A stretch of 9,754 nucleotides of DNA from Thermoflexales bacterium (GTDB lineage Bacteria; Chloroflexota; Anaerolineae; Fen-1058): the NCBI GenBank assembly GCA_030834835.1, contig JAUQXD010001004.1:1-9754 (forward strand), written 5' to 3'. Under the pieces are notes generated by a model that did no database searches, had not been told where the DNA came from, and saw nothing but the letters and a program-made list of their open reading frames with translations. Positions 6,911 to 9,754 of this stretch are shown one piece after another (the first letter of the stretch is position 1; each line of letters opens with the position of its first letter). Made by a program: the position numbers and the translations under genes.

Positions 6911-6939
6911 ACTATAGCACTGTGCCAGATCTGAAACAA
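6911..6939 (-). promoter_or_regulatory. flp promoter (extended -10)
   Basis: On the minus strand: -35 TTGTTT (6939-6934), 17-nt spacer, extended TGC, and -10 TATAGT (6916-6911). The predicted start near 6905 gives a leader of about 47 nt. The weak -35 is offset by the extended -10 and by an upstream box at 6943-6952. A/T-rich sequence further up (about 6953-6968) could act as an UP element. Confidence 0.7.
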
Positions 6940-6942
6940 TAG

Positions 6943-6952
6943 GACTATGGTC
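6943..6952. promoter_or_regulatory. Candidate activator box upstream of the flp promoter
   Basis: Plus strand GACTATGGTC, an imperfect 10-bp dyad of form GACYATRGTC, 3 nt upstream of the -35 and 26 nt from the -10 box (centre near -43). The cpaB promoter has the same box at the same distance from its -10. The adjacent NarL/DegU-type regulator is the obvious candidate ligand, but that link is inference. Confidence 0.5.
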
Positions 6953-7004
6953 ACAATTCAAAAATCTACGTTTGCTACGCGGCTCTAACCGGCGCAGGTT
7001 GGGT

Positions 7005-8084
7005 TTACGCACCGATCGGCATTTGCACCGTCACCTTGGTGCCGCGCCCCACGGCGCTCTCAACGCGAAAATCGCCGCCCAGCATGGCCAGCCGCTCGCG
7101 CAGCGTGCCCAGACCGATACCTTTAGGCTGTGGGACATTGAGGACTTCAGCCACATTGAAGCCGCTACCGTTGTCTTCAACCACCACATGCGCCAGGTCA
7201 TCCCCCAGATCCAGCATCACCTGCACGCGCGTGGCGTGGGCGTGGGTGCGAACATTCGCCAACAACTCTTGAATAACCCGGAAGATAACGACTTCTTTGT
7301 AAGGCGTAAACCGCCGCTCACTGCCGGTGACGGTTAGTACCGCCGGTACGCTGCTCTTTTCGTTGAAGTTGTCCACGTAGCGCCGCAATGTCGGCACCAG
7401 CCCCAGATCGTCCAGCATCATGGGGCGCAGGTCAAACATGTAGTCGCGCACCTTCTGGAAGGTGGTGGTCACGGCGGTCTTCAATTCGCCCAGTTCGGCT
7501 CGCGCCCGGGTCGTGTCCGAATCAAACACGCGCTCGCAAATTTCGGCCTGCAGAATCAGATTGGTCAACGACTGAGCCGGGCCGTCATGCAACTGGCGCA
7601 CCAACCGCTGCCGTTCCTGTTCCTGCGCCTCGATCACACGCACGATCGAGGGCTGGCTGTTGCTCTCGGCGTCCGGAGCGGCGGCGGCCCCCGCCTTATC
7701 GGGCGCTTTTTGCACCAGGTCGGCAATGCGTCGCAAATGCGTCACGTAGCGGCCAATGTTCGTCTGATCGCTCTGGAGTTTTTCCAGCTGGCCGCGCATC
7801 ATGAACAGCCGCTTCTGCGCGTCCATGGCATTGGTATAAGCCGCCTGCAGGTCGCCGCGCGGAACAGTATCCAGGGCCACTTCCAGTTGCTTGAGATGCC
7901 CGGTAGCCTGGGCATTACGCTGAGCCAGCCGCTCTACTTCCGCGCTCGTTTGCTGGATCAACACATCGATTTCTTTGAGCTCTTTCTGGGCCTGGTCCAG
8001 TTCGCCTCGCGCGTCCTCCTCTAACTGCTGAGTGGGTGACAGCGTCGAACTGGGCGTCGGCATCTTCTTGGGAGGGTTTGCCAC
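7005..8084 (-). CDS. DegS-like cytoplasmic sensor histidine kinase (HisKA_3/HATPase)
   Basis: With a GTG start at 8084 the protein has 359 residues. AGGAG lies 8 nt before that GTG, and the start falls 22 nt after the response-regulator stop. The open frame continues to 8204, but that part overlaps the regulator gene and has no ribosome binding site. There is no membrane segment. Residues about 20-110 are a Leu/Glu/Gln-rich coiled coil, then an Ala/Pro linker (about 127-140). The HisKA_3 dimerisation domain has the H-box RQLHDGPAQSLTN with phospho-acceptor H166. The HATPase domain has N277 (N-box), DNGSGF with D304, and GIGLG at 322-326. A soluble coiled-coil sensor plus LHDGPAQ is typical of Bacillus DegS (about 385 residues). 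It should phosphorylate the regulator encoded just upstream. The signal is unknown. Confidence 0.92.
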   Translation of the reverse strand: MANPPKKMPTPSSTLSPTQQLEEDARGELDQAQKELKEIDVLIQQTSAEVERLAQRNAQATGHLKQLEVALDTVPRGDLQAAYTNAMDAQKRLFMMRGQLEKLQSDQTNIGRYVTHLRRIADLVQKAPDKAGAAAAPDAESNSQPSIVRVIEAQEQERQRLVRQLHDGPAQSLTNLILQAEICERVFDSDTTRARAELGELKTAVTTTFQKVRDYMFDLRPMMLDDLGLVPTLRRYVDNFNEKSSVPAVLTVTGSERRFTPYKEVVIFRVIQELLANVRTHAHATRVQVMLDLGDDLAHVVVEDNGSGFNVAEVLNVPQPKGIGLGTLRERLAMLGGDFRVESAVGRGTKVTVQMPIGA

Positions 8085-8106
8085 GCGCGTTTCTCCTGCA
8101 CACAAA

Positions 8107-8823
8107 TTATGGGGTGTCGTCTTTGCCGGGTGTGGTCTGCGTATCTTGCAGGCGCACCCATCCATGCCGAAGGGCATAAATGGCGGCCTGCGTGCGATCT
8201 TCAACGTCGAGTTTGCGGAGGATGGAGGTCATATGATTCTTGACCGTCTGGTGACTGATGCCCAGCTTATGCGCGATGAGCTTGTTGCTCAGGCCGCGCG
8301 TAATATACTGCACAATTTCCATCTCGCGCGGCGACAGCGGCACAAACGCTTCCTGCAATTCATCGCCAAACGTCGGCGCATACCGCTCGCTGGCCCTGAT
8401 CACCCAGGGCGCGACTTCTTCTTCCTCCATGACTTTGCTGCCCATCACATACTTGCCTGCCACAATGTCGCGCACCGCCGCCAGAATGCGCTGGGGGCTG
8501 ATGTCTTTTGAGAAGAAGCCGCGCGCGCCGGCGCGCACAGCATGAAACAACTGCTCTTCGTCGTCGTAGGCGGTCAGGATCAAAGTGTAAGCGCCGGGCA
8601 CTTCGCGCCGCAAGCGCTGCGCCACCTGCAAGCCGTTCAAGCCGGGCAAATTGACGTCAGTGATCACCACCTGCGGCTTAAGCTGCGCGGCTAATTGCAG
8701 CGCCAGCTCACCGTCTGGCGCTTCAGCGACCACCTCGATCCCCTCATCGAGCGACAAACTGTCCCGCAGGCCCTGACGAAAGATCTGATGATCGTCTACG
8801 ATCAAGATCGTGATTTTGGACAC
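8107..8823 (-). CDS. NarL/DegU-type response regulator (REC + LuxR HTH)
   Basis: This 238-residue DNA-binding response regulator is the likely partner of the following kinase. The receiver (about 4-120) has D10/D11, phospho-acceptor D56, T84 and K106. A longish acidic linker (about 131-160, with EEEE) leads to a LuxR-type helix-turn-helix (about 162-222). The recognition helix lies around SHQTVKNHMTSIL (190-202), and the end TQAAIYALRHGWV resembles DegU. The start is GTG at 8823 with AGGTG 4 nt upstream. It is first in a two-gene unit behind the promoter at 8863-8892. Placed directly upstream of the kinase and flp, it is the best candidate regulator of the Tad genes, though no binding site can be proven from sequence alone. 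Confidence 0.94.
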   Translation of the reverse strand: MSKITILIVDDHQIFRQGLRDSLSLDEGIEVVAEAPDGELALQLAAQLKPQVVITDVNLPGLNGLQVAQRLRREVPGAYTLILTAYDDEEQLFHAVRAGARGFFSKDISPQRILAAVRDIVAGKYVMGSKVMEEEEVAPWVIRASERYAPTFGDELQEAFVPLSPREMEIVQYITRGLSNKLIAHKLGISHQTVKNHMTSILRKLDVEDRTQAAIYALRHGWVRLQDTQTTPGKDDTP

Positions 8824-8862
8824 ACCACACCTGTATCAGCCTGATTATTTCGCACTGCGGCT

Positions 8863-8892
8863 AGTATATCATAAACCGCGAAGGCAAGACAA
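8863..8892 (-). promoter_or_regulatory. Promoter of the response regulator-kinase unit
   Basis: On the minus strand: -35 TTGTCT (8892-8887), 18-nt spacer, extended TGA, and -10 TATACT (8868-8863). Its start near 8856 leaves a leader of about 33 nt before the GTG. It sits directly after the stop codon of the membrane-protein gene, so the two-component genes can be expressed independently of it. The GACYATRGTC box is absent here. Confidence 0.6.
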
Positions 8893-8895
8893 GCC

Positions 8896-9754
8896 CTACG
8901 GCCATCGAATCTTGTAAACCGCCAGATGTTCCGGGCTGGCGGCCGCTTGCCCGACAAACACCGGCGTCAAGCCTGGCGCACGCACGAGCTGCGGATACCA
9001 GTCCGGAAACGTCACAAGGTATTGAGCGCCCCGCGCTTGCAGCCAGGCCAACAGCTGCGTTTCGTCCCGGATAAAGGGGATGACTTCCGGCGAGATCAAC
9101 CCGGCCATATCCAATAACGGGCGGCGCGCAAAGTACCCGATCGCGCCGATGTCGTGCGCGGCGATGATGGCCGCCGGCGGTGTGTTCGCATCCAGCCACC
9201 GCGCGACAGCCACCATTTCATCGTCAATGATCGACACGTCGGTAGCGTAAGTGAGGGCGCCGATCGGCACGTAGCCGATCACAATCACCCCGATCGAGAT
9301 CACCCACACCCGATTGAGCACGCGGCCCCAACGGCTCAGGCGGGCGGCCCACGCCTGCGCCACACCAGCCACGCCATAGATCGCCAGCACCGGAATAATC
9401 GGGATGAGATACCGCCCGTGCTGATAGTGCACCGGCAGGCGCAGCGCGTACACAGCCACATGCGCCGCAATCCAGAACAACGGCAGCCAACTCGGCCAGT
9501 CAACTTCGCTAAACCGCACGGTACGGCGACGCATAAGCCAGATCAACAGGCCAGGCATCAACAAGAACAGTCCGCCGGCCAATGGCGCGATGAGAAGTTG
9601 CCCGATGGCCTCTAGCCAGATGGACACACTGCTCGTCAACACCGCGTATTCGTTTTGCTTCGCGTAAAAAGTGTTGGGAAACAGCGTGCCGCCTGCCTGC
9701 CAGTTAAACCATAGTCCGGGCGACAGTGTGATGAGTAATGCGATCACAAGATGG
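8896..9754 (-). CDS. Polytopic membrane protein, GT-C glycosyltransferase-like (5' part outside window)
   Basis: The frame is open to the right edge, so the N-terminus lies outside; 286 codons are visible before the TAG stop. Counting from a GTG at 9747, membrane segments lie at about 1-14, 48-70, 87-104, 113-133 and 146-168. A soluble C-terminal domain (about 169-283) follows and contains the runs VARWLDANTPP, AAHDIGAIGYF and LLDMAGL. The run GGTLFPNTFYAK (19-30) resembles a loop of lipid-linked-sugar-dependent GT-C glycosyltransferases. The likely role is transfer of a sugar outside the membrane, for envelope or surface-protein glycosylation. I cannot name the substrate, and pilin modification would be a guess. 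The catalytic Asp motif expected in the first extracytoplasmic loop is outside the window. Confidence 0.65.
   Translation of the reverse strand, partial: HLVIALLITLSPGLWFNWQAGGTLFPNTFYAKQNEYAVLTSSVSIWLEAIGQLLIAPLAGGLFLLMPGLLIWLMRRRTVRFSEVDWPSWLPLFWIAAHVAVYALRLPVHYQHGRYLIPIIPVLAIYGVAGVAQAWAARLSRWGRVLNRVWVISIGVIVIGYVPIGALTYATDVSIIDDEMVAVARWLDANTPPAAIIAAHDIGAIGYFARRPLLDMAGLISPEVIPFIRDETQLLAWLQARGAQYLVTFPDWYPQLVRAPGLTPVFVGQAAASPEHLAVYKIRWP

Noticed and set aside
8085..8204. N-terminal extension of the histidine kinase
   Set aside because: It overlaps the 3' end of the response-regulator gene and lacks a ribosome binding site, while GTG 8084 has AGGAG 8 nt upstream.
9154..9615. 153-codon open frame on the plus strand
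   Set aside because: Antisense to the polytopic membrane protein, with composition of a shadow frame (many His, Arg, Gln) and no supporting signals.
1..9754. CRISPR arrays, tRNA/rRNA genes, insertion sequences, toxin-antitoxin or defence genes
   Set aside because: I looked for regularly spaced repeats, tRNA-like folds, terminal inverted repeats with transposase frames, and defence domains on both strands, and found none.

Overview
The window is almost entirely a minus-strand Tad (Flp) pilus locus with its own two-component system. Read in the direction of transcription (right to left) it runs: 3' part of a polytopic membrane protein (GT-C glycosyltransferase-like) - NarL/DegU-type response regulator - DegS-like cytoplasmic histidine kinase - flp pilin - cpaB/rcpC - cpaE/tadZ - tadA/cpaF - tadB - tadC - comF (cut by the left edge). 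No gene on the plus strand is supported. Two genes had to be read directly from the DNA: the 48-residue Flp pilin (6711-6857) and the ComF fragment (1-480). I saw no tRNA, rRNA, CRISPR array, IS element or prophage signal.

Organism: the DNA is moderately GC-rich. The compact Tad set lacks a secretin between cpaB and cpaE. The Flp pilin and the membrane protein look like those of Chloroflexota (Anaerolineae-type) genomes. That assignment is an inference from protein flavour and layout, not a search result.

Layout and regulation: the response regulator and kinase form one unit (22-nt gap) behind an extended -10 promoter at 8863-8892. The pilin has its own strong-looking promoter (6911-6939), an excellent ribosome binding site, and a 14-bp perfect stem-loop 29 nt after its stop codon. 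This suggests pilin is made in excess over the machinery. After that stem-loop, a 336-nt gene-free region holds two more promoter candidates and several dyads that lead into the cpaB-cpaE-tadA-tadB-tadC(-comF) operon. The flp and cpaB promoters share a near-palindromic 10-mer, GACYATRGTC, at exactly the same distance (26 nt) from each -10 box. This is a good candidate activator site for a Tad-specific regulator, possibly the adjacent DegU-like protein.

Working model: the kinase/regulator pair switches on flp and the cpaB operon. Flp prepilin is matured by a peptidase encoded elsewhere. CpaE, a REC-ParA-like fusion with an intact phosphorylation site, places the machine. TadA powers it through TadB and TadC in the membrane. 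ComF downstream raises the possibility that this pilus serves DNA uptake.
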